A DNA stretch of 64,000 nucleotides, from the NCBI GenBank assembly GCA_003265435.1, contig NOXC01000001.1, forward strand, positions 372,001-436,000, given 5' to 3'. The notes beneath the pieces were generated by a model. The model searched no databases. It saw only the letters and a program-made list of their open reading frames with translations, and was not told the origin of the DNA. The translations under genes and the position numbers were made by a program. Numbering within the stretch: the stretch's first letter is position 1; each line of letters starts with the position of its first letter. The DNA is from Cellvibrionaceae bacterium AOL6. GTDB lineage: Bacteria; Pseudomonadota; Gammaproteobacteria; Pseudomonadales; Cellvibrionaceae. Shown piece by piece: positions 54,371-62,836 of the stretch.

Positions 54371-54494
54371 AATTCGATTCAATATGACCGCGAGCCGCCT
54401 ACAGGCAAAGCTGGGCGAGTGGCTCGTAAAGGGGACGGCCCACTATACGAAGCTGGCGCGCGCGACGCCAGCCCCTTTAGTGTGCGTGTGGATA

Positions 54495-55202
54495 TCAGGG
54501 AGCGGCCGCCGACACTTTTGCAGAGAAGCGGTAACCGGCACCGCGGACGGTTTGAATAAAGCGGTCGTGATCGTCGTGCGTTAATGCTTTGCGCAGGCGT
54601 CGAATGTGTACGTCCACCGTCCGCTCTTCAACATAGACATTACTGCCCCACACATGATCGAGCAGTTGGCTGCGCGTGTACACGCGTTCCTGATGCGTCA
54701 GGAAGAACTCCAGCAGTCGATACTCGGTGGGCCCAATCTGCACGGGGTGATCGTTGATGGTGACGCGGTGGCTGATCGGGTCGAGGCAGAGGCCTTCAAC
54801 ATTGATCGGCTCGCTTGGAGACACGTTGTTTGTGCGTCGCAACACGGCCTTCAATCGGGCAACCAACTCGCGGGGCGAAAAGGGCTTGGTGATGTAGTCA
54901 TCCGCGCCGACTTCCAGACCCTGTACCTTGTTGTCCTCTTCACCTTTCGCCGTCAGCATGATTAAGGGCACATCTTTCGTCACATCGTCCCGCTTTAATC
55001 GGCGAGCGAGTTCGATACCGCTGGTGCCCGGCATCATCCAGTCGAGAAGGACCAGATCGGGTTTGGCATCAATGATGATCGCATGGGCCTGTTGCGCGTC
55101 TTCGGCTTCCAGCACCGAATATTCCGCCATTTCCAGGGCCACCCGCAGCATGTCGCGGATGGGGGTTTCGTCGTCGACAACCAATATTGTTTTCTGATTC
55201 AT
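54495..55202 (-). CDS. phoB: Phosphate regulon response regulator PhoB
   Basis: The 235-residue product has an OmpR-type receiver (Asp 54 in LLDWMMPGTSG, Lys 106 in YITKPFSPREL) and a winged-helix DNA-binding domain (about 135-230; PTEYRLLEFFLTHQERVYTRSQLLDHVWG in parts, then VDVHIRRLRKAL). It binds Pho boxes such as the one before pstS. ATG 55202 has AGCAGGAC upstream. I saw no convincing Pho box in the 181 nt upstream. Confidence 0.97.
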   Translation of the reverse strand: MNQKTILVVDDETPIRDMLRVALEMAEYSVLEAEDAQQAHAIIIDAKPDLVLLDWMMPGTSGIELARRLKRDDVTKDVPLIMLTAKGEEDNKVQGLEVGADDYITKPFSPRELVARLKAVLRRTNNVSPSEPINVEGLCLDPISHRVTINDHPVQIGPTEYRLLEFFLTHQERVYTRSQLLDHVWGSNVYVEERTVDVHIRRLRKALTHDDHDRFIQTVRGAGYRFSAKVSAAAP

Positions 55203-55383
55203 GTCCTGCTCGATAGCATTCAGTGCATGGCCGGCTGTGACCGGATTTGTGTGCAAATTCTGTAAAGCTTTTGTTTCTGTTTTATTACGATTTGAGTATA
55301 GGTGAGTAATTCAACATGAATTGAGCGGAAAATCGGGTATTGGTGCCCGTTTTGACCAGATTTTCTACAGTGTGCGCACGCCT

Positions 55384-56247
55384 CTAAAAGCCAAAATGCA
55401 GCAGTGTCCCGATGAACAAGGCCATGCCTACAAAATTATTGTTTAAAAATGCCTTGAAACAGGCATCGCGTTCGCGGTCGCGTATGAGCCATTGTTGATA
55501 CGCAAAGAGACCGACCACGACAAAAATGGCGAGGTTGAACCAGGCCCCAAGTTCAAAGCGCTGTGCGACCAGAGCAAAGCCGAATACCGTTAAAAACTGC
55601 AGCGAACCGGTAATGAATCGGTCTTGCTCACCAAACAAAATCGCCGTGGATTTGACGCCGATTTTAAGGTCGTCATCGCGATCGACCATCGCGTAAAACG
55701 TGTCGTAACAGACAGTCCACAATACGACGCTGGTGTACAGAACCCACGCGCCCTCCGGCACGGTGCCTGTTTCCGCCGCAAAGGCCATCGGAATGGACCA
55801 CGCGAAGGCTGCACCGAGGACGACCTGAGGAAGCTGTGTGTATCGCTTCATAAAGGGGTAGAGCGCCGCCAAAGCCAACGCACCAACAGAGAGCAGGATG
55901 GTGAGTCGATTGGTCAGCAGCACCAAGATGAACGAGAGACCGACCAGCGCCGCGAATAAGCCCAACGCTTCCTTTTCGGTCACCTCCCCGGTGACGATGG
56001 GGCGCTGACGCGTGCGTTTAACATGCCCGTCGATATTGCGATCGGCATAGTCGTTGATGACGCAGCCTGCGGAGCGCATCAGCACTACGCCCAGGCTGAA
56101 AATCAGTAAATTGCCAATGGATGGCCAGCCCTCTGCGGCAAGCCACAATGCAATCAGCGTATGCCAGAGAACAAGATACGTGCCTATGGGGCGATCAAGT
56201 CGCATTAATCTGACGTAAGCGAGCAACTTCTGGCGCGAAAATTTCAT
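55384..56247 (-). CDS. ubiA: 4-hydroxybenzoate octaprenyltransferase UbiA
   Basis: The 287-residue protein has about eight helices and both Asp-rich motifs of the prenyltransferase family: NDYADRNID (65-73) and the second motif in [15 protein letters not shown]. It attaches the polyprenyl chain to 4-hydroxybenzoate in ubiquinone synthesis. As in Pseudomonas it lies beside phoB-phoR. No ubiC is seen in the window. Confidence 0.96.
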   Translation of the reverse strand: MKFSRQKLLAYVRLMRLDRPIGTYLVLWHTLIALWLAAEGWPSIGNLLIFSLGVVLMRSAGCVINDYADRNIDGHVKRTRQRPIVTGEVTEKEALGLFAALVGLSFILVLLTNRLTILLSVGALALAALYPFMKRYTQLPQVVLGAAFAWSIPMAFAAETGTVPEGAWVLYTSVVLWTVCYDTFYAMVDRDDDLKIGVKSTAILFGEQDRFITGSLQFLTVFGFALVAQRFELGAWFNLAIFVVVGLFAYQQWLIRDRERDACFKAFLNNNFVGMALFIGTLLHFGF

Positions 56248-56543
56248 AAAAAACAGATGTTTGGTGAGTGGGTGATGCGTGTGTACAACATAAATGTCCG
56301 AGTGTGGGCCATGTTGGCGACACAGGCGTCAATGGACGCGGAACCTTCATAAACAGGGGCGAGAATACCGTACTCACAGTACCACAGCAAAAGTCTGGTC
56401 AACGGACTTCAGAGCGAGTTGACGTATCTTCGCTTGGCGAGCTTCAGCCAAAAGTGATCTAATGGGGACGGGCGTGCACTGTCTGTGCGACAGTTGGCCG
56501 CGTCGTTCCTGAATACAATGAATAAAACAGGAAACTCTTTACT
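56248..56543. other. Divergent intergenic region ubiA / HU
   Basis: No gene is seen in these 296 nt, which hold the promoters of both neighbours. ACTGTC (56478-56483) and GACAGT (56489-56494) form a perfect 6-bp inverted repeat with a 5-nt spacer, 50 nt before the HU start; its role is unknown. Confidence 0.4.
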
Positions 56544-56819
56544 ATGCGTAAAAGCGATTTGGTGTCTGCTGTTGCAGACATCGCGGACATTTCCTCCGTT
56601 CAGGCCGATGATGCGGTATCCGCCATGTTCGAGCACATCACCAATGCGCTCGCCCGAGGGGATGCGATAAATCTGGTGGGCTTCGGCAGTTTTACTGTCA
56701 AGCACAGAAAAGCCAGAAAAGGACGCAACCCGAAAACTGGAGAGGAAATTACCATCGAAGCCTGCAATCAATTGCAGTTTAAGCCCGGTAAACACCTCAA
56801 AGACGCACTGAACTCCTGA
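56544..56819 (+). CDS. HU/IHF-family histone-like DNA-binding protein
   Basis: The 91-residue product is a typical HU: MRKSDLVSAVADIAD, then ITNALARGDAINLVGFGSFTVKHRKARKGRNP (in parts) and the arm KTGEEITIEACNQLQFKPGK. It bends and compacts DNA as a dimer. It is followed after 10 nt by a symporter gene. Several HU paralogues are usual in such genomes, so no subunit symbol is given. Confidence 0.95.
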   Translation: MRKSDLVSAVADIADISSVQADDAVSAMFEHITNALARGDAINLVGFGSFTVKHRKARKGRNPKTGEEITIEACNQLQFKPGKHLKDALNS

Positions 56820-56829
56820 TCTCACGCAT

Positions 56830-58101
56830 ATGACTCGACTCGCCCTTCACTGGCAGATTCTGATTGCCATCGTTGCCGCCATTATCGCCGGTGTCCTGTT
56901 TGATATGGATGACCGTTTCCTGGGGATATCGGTCTACGCCTGCCTCAGTTTTATTGGCGCCCTTTTTCTCAATGCCTTGAAAATGGTCGTGGTGCCGTTG
57001 GTGCTGGCGTCGATCATCTGTGCGGTGGCGGGTTTGAGTGGGAAGAATGGCATTGGGCGCATGGGTGGCAAGGCGCTGCTTTTTTACATGAGCTCGAGTT
57101 TGGCAGCGATATTGGTTGGTCTGTTCTTCGTGAATTTGATCGCGCCGGGGCTCTCTGATGGCGAGCCGGCACGCGAACTGCTCGACCTTACGCCCAAAGA
57201 CGCATTGGATGAAAAACTGGCGCTCGTGGCCGGGCGGGACAGCGGTGAAATTGCCGCTGTGATTATGCGCATGGTGCCGCCGAATATTGTGGCCGCCGCC
57301 AGCCAGGGGCAGATGTTGGGTTTGATCACCTTTGGCCTCCTGTTCGGCTATTTTATGACCCAGCTCGTGCAAAAGCAGGCGGATACCCTGCGCACCTTCT
57401 GGGAAGCCGTATTCGAAACGATGATGAAAATGACCATGTTCATCATGAAGTTTGCGCCTATCGGGGTCTTCGGTTTGATAGGGAAAACGGTTATGGCAAC
57501 CGGCTTTTCTGCGCTGTTGCCGATGCTGGTGTTCATGCTCACCGTGATCGCCGCACTCGCCGTACATATGTTTATTACGATGTCGCTGGTCTTGCGTTTC
57601 GTGGCGGGGGTGAATCCCCTGCGCCACTTTCACGCAATGGCGCCTGCGCTTCTGACGGCCTTTTCAACGGCCTCCTCGGCGGGCACGTTGCCACTGACGA
57701 TGCGCTGCGTGGAGGAAAAGGCGGGCGTGAGCAACAAAACAGCAGGCTTTGTACTGCCGTTGGGTGCCACCGTGAATATGGATGGGACGGCCCTCTACGA
57801 ATGCGTCGCTGCGATGTTTATTGCTCAGGCCTACGGCTTGGATTTAACACTCGGCACGCAGTTTTTGATTGTGATGACTGCGCTGTTGACCTCCATCGGC
57901 GTGGCGGCGATTCCGGCCGCGAGCCTCGTGGCCATTACCATCATCCTCGCGGCCGTGGGTTTGCCGCCTGAAGGGATCGGCTTGCTGCTGCTGACCGATC
58001 GGATTCTGGATATGCTGCGAACGGCGGTGAACGTGTTCAGCGACAGCTGTTGTGCGGTGGTTGTGGCACGCAGCGAAGGCGAAAAAACATTGCTGGCGTA
58101 A
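56830..58101 (+). CDS. Dicarboxylate/amino acid:cation symporter (DAACS family)
   Basis: The 423-residue protein has about eight helices plus the re-entrant loops of the DAACS family, the Ser-rich motif FYMSSSLAAILVG, TASSAGTLPLTMRC (hairpin 1 region) and the signature GATVNMDGTALYE (about 312-324). It imports dicarboxylates or acidic amino acids with Na+ or H+. The HU gene is only 10 nt upstream, and its end is convergent with a broken MFS gene. Confidence 0.95.
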   Translation: MTRLALHWQILIAIVAAIIAGVLFDMDDRFLGISVYACLSFIGALFLNALKMVVVPLVLASIICAVAGLSGKNGIGRMGGKALLFYMSSSLAAILVGLFFVNLIAPGLSDGEPARELLDLTPKDALDEKLALVAGRDSGEIAAVIMRMVPPNIVAAASQGQMLGLITFGLLFGYFMTQLVQKQADTLRTFWEAVFETMMKMTMFIMKFAPIGVFGLIGKTVMATGFSALLPMLVFMLTVIAALAVHMFITMSLVLRFVAGVNPLRHFHAMAPALLTAFSTASSAGTLPLTMRCVEEKAGVSNKTAGFVLPLGATVNMDGTALYECVAAMFIAQAYGLDLTLGTQFLIVMTALLTSIGVAAIPAASLVAITIILAAVGLPPEGIGLLLLTDRILDMLRTAVNVFSDSCCAVVVARSEGEKTLLA

Positions 58102-58109
58102 GGGGCTTT

Positions 58110-58138
58110 TTATCGGCGCCGGTGCGCGGCGCTGATAA
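58110..58138. terminator. Hairpin between convergent symporter and MFS genes
   Basis: TTATCGGCGCC (58110-58120) pairs with GGCGCTGATAA (58128-58138) with one G-T wobble and a 7-nt loop. It covers the last codons of the MFS remnant. There is no T run after the stem, so termination is uncertain. Confidence 0.35.
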
Positions 58139-58373
58139 AGACGATCGCAAGGCAGGCTGCGATGGCGTTCACAGCGAACACATCGCGGTAACTGAACACT
58201 TCGGCAAACACCGCGATGATCAGTGCACCCAGAACATTCCCAATATTCGTGCAGTTCATATACAGGGCTGATGCGGCCCCCGCTTTACCGGGCAGCATGT
58301 CCTGAAACCAACTCATTCCCAAGCCTGCAATAAAGCCGATAAACACGGCGTTGAAAGCCTGCAATACAAACAA
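58110..58373 (-). pseudogene. MFS sugar-efflux transporter, 3' part after an in-frame stop
   Basis: These 87 codons encode the last three membrane helices (LQAFNAVFIGFIAGLGMSW, FQDMLPGKAGAASALYMN, IAACLAIVFISAA) of the transporter that begins at 59291. They follow without any frame change after the TAA at 58376-58374. The matching segment of SetA-type proteins continues straight through this point. There is no ribosome binding site that would make it a separate gene. Confidence 0.8.
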
Positions 58374-59291
58374 TTACCACAGCGCATCGGCCACCCACAC
58401 ACCCGCGTACAGCGCCAGTGCCGCGGCTGCACCAATACGCATTAAAGGCAGCAAGGCAAAGCGGCTTCCGAGCCAGCCACCGAGTATCATAACGGGAATT
58501 TCCAGTGCGGCAGCTGTGCCCATGATCCAGCCTGCATACGCAATGTCGATATTGAGATGCTCATTGAGGTAGAGCGGCAATGCGATCATGTAGCTGTAGT
58601 TGCAGCCATACAGCAACGAGAAAGCCACGATCGCGAGTACCAGCATGGTGTTTTTGTTTTCAATGGGCGGCACGTGGCTGGGCGGGATGTTGCGTGTTCT
58701 CGGTAAGCACAACCACGCCCCCGCGCCGACAGCAGCAAAGGCAATGCCGGTGTAAAAATAGTGCTGCGTAAACCCCAGTGCGTCGAGCATGAGGTAGCCC
58801 ACCGGCGGTCCACTGACCCAGGCAAAGGCCGCGCTTGCACGGATGATGGAGTTGAAAATGACAGCCCGGTTGCTGGCCAGGTTTTCGTTCGCGTAGTCCC
58901 GCGCGTGCGCAAAAATCTGCGCGATGGAGGCGAAGGCAAAGCTGTAGAGGGTTACCCCAGTCAACAACGCGAGCAGGTAATCATCGAGCCGTGAAAACAG
59001 CACACAGGCGAGCCCACCTGCGAGCATACCCATCGCGATGAGTCGGCGCCTGTCGTGCAGCTTGTCCGAATAGTGGCCGAGTAATTGGGCGTACACCACA
59101 CTCGCGAGTGAGACCGCCACGAAGAAAATGCCGACCTCAAAGGGGCTGGAGTTCAGATGCTTCGCGACGTACACACTGAGCGTGGGCATCGTCAAAGCAA
59201 AGATGAACGCAATCAGAAAGGAATTCAGATTGGTCACCAGAGACGCCGGGCGCAGCAAAGAGGACGGGGTGCTAGAGGCTGAGGAATTCAT
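58374..59291 (-). CDS. MFS sugar-efflux transporter (SetA/SetB-like), 5' part, truncated by a stop
   Basis: The 305-residue frame holds about nine membrane helices and SetA-type motifs (FAHARDYANENL, MGTAAALEIPVMILGGW). It ends at TAA directly after DALW, while the same frame continues for another 87 codons with the missing helices, giving 393 residues in total against 392 for SetA. This is a single nonsense change or a sequencing error, rather than a frameshift. As read, the product would lack helices needed for transport. The SetA family exports sugars or sugar analogues; the substrate here is unknown. Confidence 0.85.
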   Translation of the reverse strand: MNSSASSTPSSLLRPASLVTNLNSFLIAFIFALTMPTLSVYVAKHLNSSPFEVGIFFVAVSLASVVYAQLLGHYSDKLHDRRRLIAMGMLAGGLACVLFSRLDDYLLALLTGVTLYSFAFASIAQIFAHARDYANENLASNRAVIFNSIIRASAAFAWVSGPPVGYLMLDALGFTQHYFYTGIAFAAVGAGAWLCLPRTRNIPPSHVPPIENKNTMLVLAIVAFSLLYGCNYSYMIALPLYLNEHLNIDIAYAGWIMGTAAALEIPVMILGGWLGSRFALLPLMRIGAAAALALYAGVWVADALW

Positions 59292-59393
59292 GGAGGCACT
59301 CTGTAGGGCGAAGCTCGAAAAGCCGCCATTCTACAGAGGCGTGGCGGGTGTTCAATCCGCCGTGGGCACTATTGTGGCAACGTGACGCGGGAA

Positions 59394-60788
59394 TCAGCCG
59401 CGCATTTTCTCTGCGATGGCGTCGAGATCAGATCCGGACTCGAGAATGTTTTCGATGGTTGCAATGGCCATTTCCCGATCCAGATGCAGGGTGTCGAACA
59501 CCTCTGCAGGAATGTCCGCAGGCAGGGTGTCGCCAAAGCCGCGATTCGCCAACATCTGCTTGGCCACGTAGTTTAATTTCGCATACGTCGCATGTTCGCC
59601 TGCGTAAGCAGGGTTGGATTGCTGATGCAGCGCGACGACGACCTCTTCAGGCATGCTCCAGTTGTCGAGCAGCCATGCCGCAATCTGATTGCCACTCACG
59701 CCAAGTGTATAAGCCTCGACAGAGGCGGCGTTGACATGGGGGTTTGCGCTTCGTGCTCGCGATAGCAATTGAAAATACGGAGGGAAAATCTCGGCCAGCA
59801 CCAGGTAGCCAAAGTTGTTCAGCAGGCCGCTCAAATACGCCATGCCAAACCCAGGACGGTGCTCACGGGAAATACTGGTGACGAGGCCTTCGACGGCGGC
59901 GGCGGTGTAGACCGCATTACGCCAGTAGTCATCGATGTTTTGTTTGCTCAGCGCCTTCATCGACAGGGTTTTGCCCAAGGCGAGACCCAGTGCGAGATTC
60001 AGTACCATGTCGAAACCGAGCACGCGCACGATCGCATCGTGGACGGACTTGATTTTACCCGGTGCTGAGTAATAGGGCGACGCGGCCCAACTCACGACCT
60101 GTGCCGCGAGACTGGGATCAATTTCAACGATGTTGGTTAAATCATTGATATCGGCATTTGGGTCTGCACGCAGTTTGATAATGCGCTGCGCGGTTTCCGG
60201 TAAAGGGGGTAACTCCAGGGTTTCATCGAGTCGCTGGCGAATGCGACGCTCGGTGAAGCGCTTCACGGAATCCAGAATCTGAGCCTCGTCCTGCTCGCGC
60301 GTCTCGCTGTTAGCGGGCGCGGGGTTGGCAAAGGAGCCGACCTGGCAGGTTTTCACCATCTCTTTGAAGTTTTCATTGTTGAGCTGGACGAGATTTTCGC
60401 TGTCGCCGGAATCGAGCAGCAGAGTGTCTTTTTTCAACAAGCTGTCGTCAATGAACGTAGGCAGGGATTGCCACTCTGGGATCGCGGGAACGGATTGCAG
60501 ATCTTTGGCTTTGATGAGTTGCCAGACGTGGCTTGAGCGGATGCCCTCAAACTGACGACCGAAATGGCGAAACATCGCGTCGAGATCAATGATGCTGTTC
60601 TCCGGCACCAATACCTGGACGGGTTTGTTCTGGTTATCTTTAAGGATTACGGCTTTGACCAGGCAGCTAGCATCAGATTTTGGCACAACGGTTAATTGCT
60701 CTTTGTTGTTTGCTGGTTTGTCTGTGATCGTGTACGAAACGTTTTCAGATTTTTGCAACAACTCCAGGATGGTTGCCGAGACCGTCAC
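59394..60788 (-). CDS. HDOD-domain protein with YbaK-like N-terminal domain, paralogue 1
   Basis: The 464-residue product has an N-terminal YbaK / aminoacyl-tRNA-deacylase-like domain (about 1-150) and an HDOD domain (about 188-400) containing LELPPLPETAQRIIKLRADP and DPSLAAQVVSWAASPYYSAPG. GTG 60788 has AGGAG 7 nt upstream. The same architecture is found near recG in Pseudomonas. HDOD proteins act in signalling without known enzymatic activity; the deacylase site is not clearly intact. The next gene upstream is a paralogue with the same order of domains. Confidence 0.88.
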   Translation of the reverse strand: MTVSATILELLQKSENVSYTITDKPANNKEQLTVVPKSDASCLVKAVILKDNQNKPVQVLVPENSIIDLDAMFRHFGRQFEGIRSSHVWQLIKAKDLQSVPAIPEWQSLPTFIDDSLLKKDTLLLDSGDSENLVQLNNENFKEMVKTCQVGSFANPAPANSETREQDEAQILDSVKRFTERRIRQRLDETLELPPLPETAQRIIKLRADPNADINDLTNIVEIDPSLAAQVVSWAASPYYSAPGKIKSVHDAIVRVLGFDMVLNLALGLALGKTLSMKALSKQNIDDYWRNAVYTAAAVEGLVTSISREHRPGFGMAYLSGLLNNFGYLVLAEIFPPYFQLLSRARSANPHVNAASVEAYTLGVSGNQIAAWLLDNWSMPEEVVVALHQQSNPAYAGEHATYAKLNYVAKQMLANRGFGDTLPADIPAEVFDTLHLDREMAIATIENILESGSDLDAIAEKMRG

Positions 60789-61170
60789 GTCAGTTCTCCT
60801 TATAAGGGTGGTGCGACACTCTTACCCGAAAGAATGTACCCTGATGAATGTACTCGAAGGCCTTTGCCACTCGATAATGCACTTCAGAGGTTCATGTCCC
60901 AGCAATGGAATCTCTCCATTCTGAAACTCGCCCCGACGAGGGACGGATGCCACGCAATGCCCTGATAAAGCCTACTACCGCTGGTGAAGTTTCCACGATG
61001 CGTTTAACAAAGAATAGTTAATAAATAAGCAGGTTGAAAGCGGTATTACGTGTTTTGAGTCGAATGTGCTGTTGTTTTAATTACACTATAGCGTGAGCGC
61101 CATCAGACGCTAGTGTATGGCGCGTTTCTCATCAAATTTGCTAACCAGTTCATATAATTAGCGTATTTTG
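60789..61170. other. Intergenic region between HDOD paralogues with interleaved inverted repeats
   Basis: No gene is supported in these 382 nt. It holds the promoter region of paralogue 1. Two inverted repeats interleave near 61083-61123: ACACTATAGCGT (61083-61094) with ACGCTAGTGT (61107-61116), a 10-bp stem with a 2-nt bulge, and GCGCCAT (61097-61103) with ATGGCGC (61117-61123). They cannot both form as simple hairpins; a pseudoknot or two alternative folds is possible. Confidence 0.5.
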
Positions 61171-62592
61171 CTAAGAAACTGCATAAGAATTACGCGAATG
61201 GTTCCGCAGGCGTGAAAGTGAGTGTATTCGGTTCTGTTCGTCCATCTCCAGCTGGCGCGAAATACAGCTCAATTCGCGTACCCGTTCAATCGCTTCCGCC
61301 TGTTCAAGATGCAGCTCGGTAAACCAGTCTTCCTGCAGGTTTTGCAGTGCGGCTTCGCCGATGCCCGAGCGCCCTAGAAGCTGTCCGGTCAGGAAATTCA
61401 GCCGGGCATAGTGGTAGTCTGGTCCTCGATATTGAGGGCAGTGTTGATACCGCAGCGCGACCACGACTTCTTCCGGCATGCTCCAGTTTTCCAGCAGCCA
61501 GCTGGCCACCTCATCGCCACTGATGCCCAAAACATGGCTTTCTATCGCGCTGGTGTGCAGGTGCGCGTTGGCCTGTTGGGCGCGGCGCAACTGTTGTAAA
61601 TACACGGGAAAGACTTCGGCCAGCACGAGCAGGCCAAAGTTGTGCAAGAGACCGCCTAGATACGCGAGCCCGGGGCTCGGCCGGTATGGGGTCGGAATGA
61701 GCTTCGCGAGGGCCTCGGCACAGGTGCCGAAGATAATGGCATCGGCCCAGTACTGCTCGATGTCTTCGCGGCTCAGCGCTCGCATCGACAAGCTCTTACC
61801 GAGCGTCAATCCGAGTGCCATGTTCAATACCATATCAAATCCGAGCACGCGCACGATGGCATCGTGGACGGACTTGATCTTCCCGGGCGCAGAATAATAA
61901 GGCGAGGCAGCCCAGCTCACGACCTGAGCGGCGAGGCTCGGGTCGGATTCCACCAGCGCCGTCAGGTCATCGATATTCGCATCGGCATTCCCGCGCAGTT
62001 GAATGATGTGCTGGGCGGTGGACGGTAACGGCGGCAGTTCGAGCGTTTCTTCGAGACGCTGGCGAATGCGGCGCTCGGTGAACTGTTTGACGGAGTCGAT
62101 GATGCGGGATTCGTCTCGACTGCGCTCAAGACTCAAGGTAGGGGCACTGGTAGAGAACTCAGCGATCTTCGCTCGGCCACACAGGGCAGTAAAACTCGCT
62201 TGCGGCATGCGAATCAAATGACGCCCGTCGCCGGTATCTAGTGCGACGTGTTTGAAGCGGTCCATCGCGGAGGATGAGATCACCGGCAAATCCTGCCAGC
62301 CGGGAATGGCCGGCACGGAGAGGAGTTCAGAGCAGGCGTAGTGGCGGCGTACCTCGCTCATACTGAGGGCCTCCACGCGCGACTTAAAATGCACGTTGAG
62401 TTGGTCGAGGTCGATCAAGTGATCCTGAGGCACCAGTATCAGCGCACTGGGCTGGCCGTCCTGACCGGCAATCATCGCTCTGACAATACCACTGTCAGGG
62501 TCGACAATGCTGAATGCCTGTTGCGCTACCACGGTGTAGGTCACCGATTCGTGTTGCTGCAACAATGCTAGGAGTGTTGCCGAGACTGCCAA
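61171..62592 (-). CDS. HDOD-domain protein with YbaK-like N-terminal domain, paralogue 2
   Basis: The 473-residue product shares the same architecture as paralogue 1: YbaK-like domain (about 1-150), HDOD domain (about 190-405). A core of more than 40 residues around DPSLAAQVVSWAASPYYSAPG is the same in both proteins apart from a Leu/Met change, while the flanks and the codon third positions differ. TTG 62592 is preferred, with GGAGG 6 nt upstream and an N-terminus (AVSATLLALL) matching the paralogue; TTG 62598 is an alternative. It is downstream of recG. Confidence 0.87.
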   Translation of the reverse strand: MAVSATLLALLQQHESVTYTVVAQQAFSIVDPDSGIVRAMIAGQDGQPSALILVPQDHLIDLDQLNVHFKSRVEALSMSEVRRHYACSELLSVPAIPGWQDLPVISSSAMDRFKHVALDTGDGRHLIRMPQASFTALCGRAKIAEFSTSAPTLSLERSRDESRIIDSVKQFTERRIRQRLEETLELPPLPSTAQHIIQLRGNADANIDDLTALVESDPSLAAQVVSWAASPYYSAPGKIKSVHDAIVRVLGFDMVLNMALGLTLGKSLSMRALSREDIEQYWADAIIFGTCAEALAKLIPTPYRPSPGLAYLGGLLHNFGLLVLAEVFPVYLQQLRRAQQANAHLHTSAIESHVLGISGDEVASWLLENWSMPEEVVVALRYQHCPQYRGPDYHYARLNFLTGQLLGRSGIGEAALQNLQEDWFTELHLEQAEAIERVRELSCISRQLEMDEQNRIHSLSRLRNHSRNSYAVS

Positions 62593-62836
62593 TTCCAACC
62601 TCCATCAGTAGGAATACGAATTACCGCTATCGGTCTGCTGGTCAAATTGGCGAAAAAATGAACCCGATGTGTGCGTAAAATTTGGTCGAATAGGGCGAGA
62701 CGTGCCGCAAAGTCGGGTTTTCGCGCCTCAGAAACTATACTTCAGCGACGCCGATGGAAAAAATGCTTTTCGCGCCAGACGGATTAAGATGCCAACCTCG
62801 TCATAAATTCACACGAATATTAGGGGTATTTCCGCG

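Noticed and set aside
55203-55383. Pho box upstream of phoB
   Set aside because: No pair of CTGTCAT-like 7-mers at 11-nt spacing could be found on the coding strand.
56797-57633. Minus-strand open frame of 278 codons
   Set aside because: It lies opposite the DAACS symporter gene and is His/Gln-rich noise.
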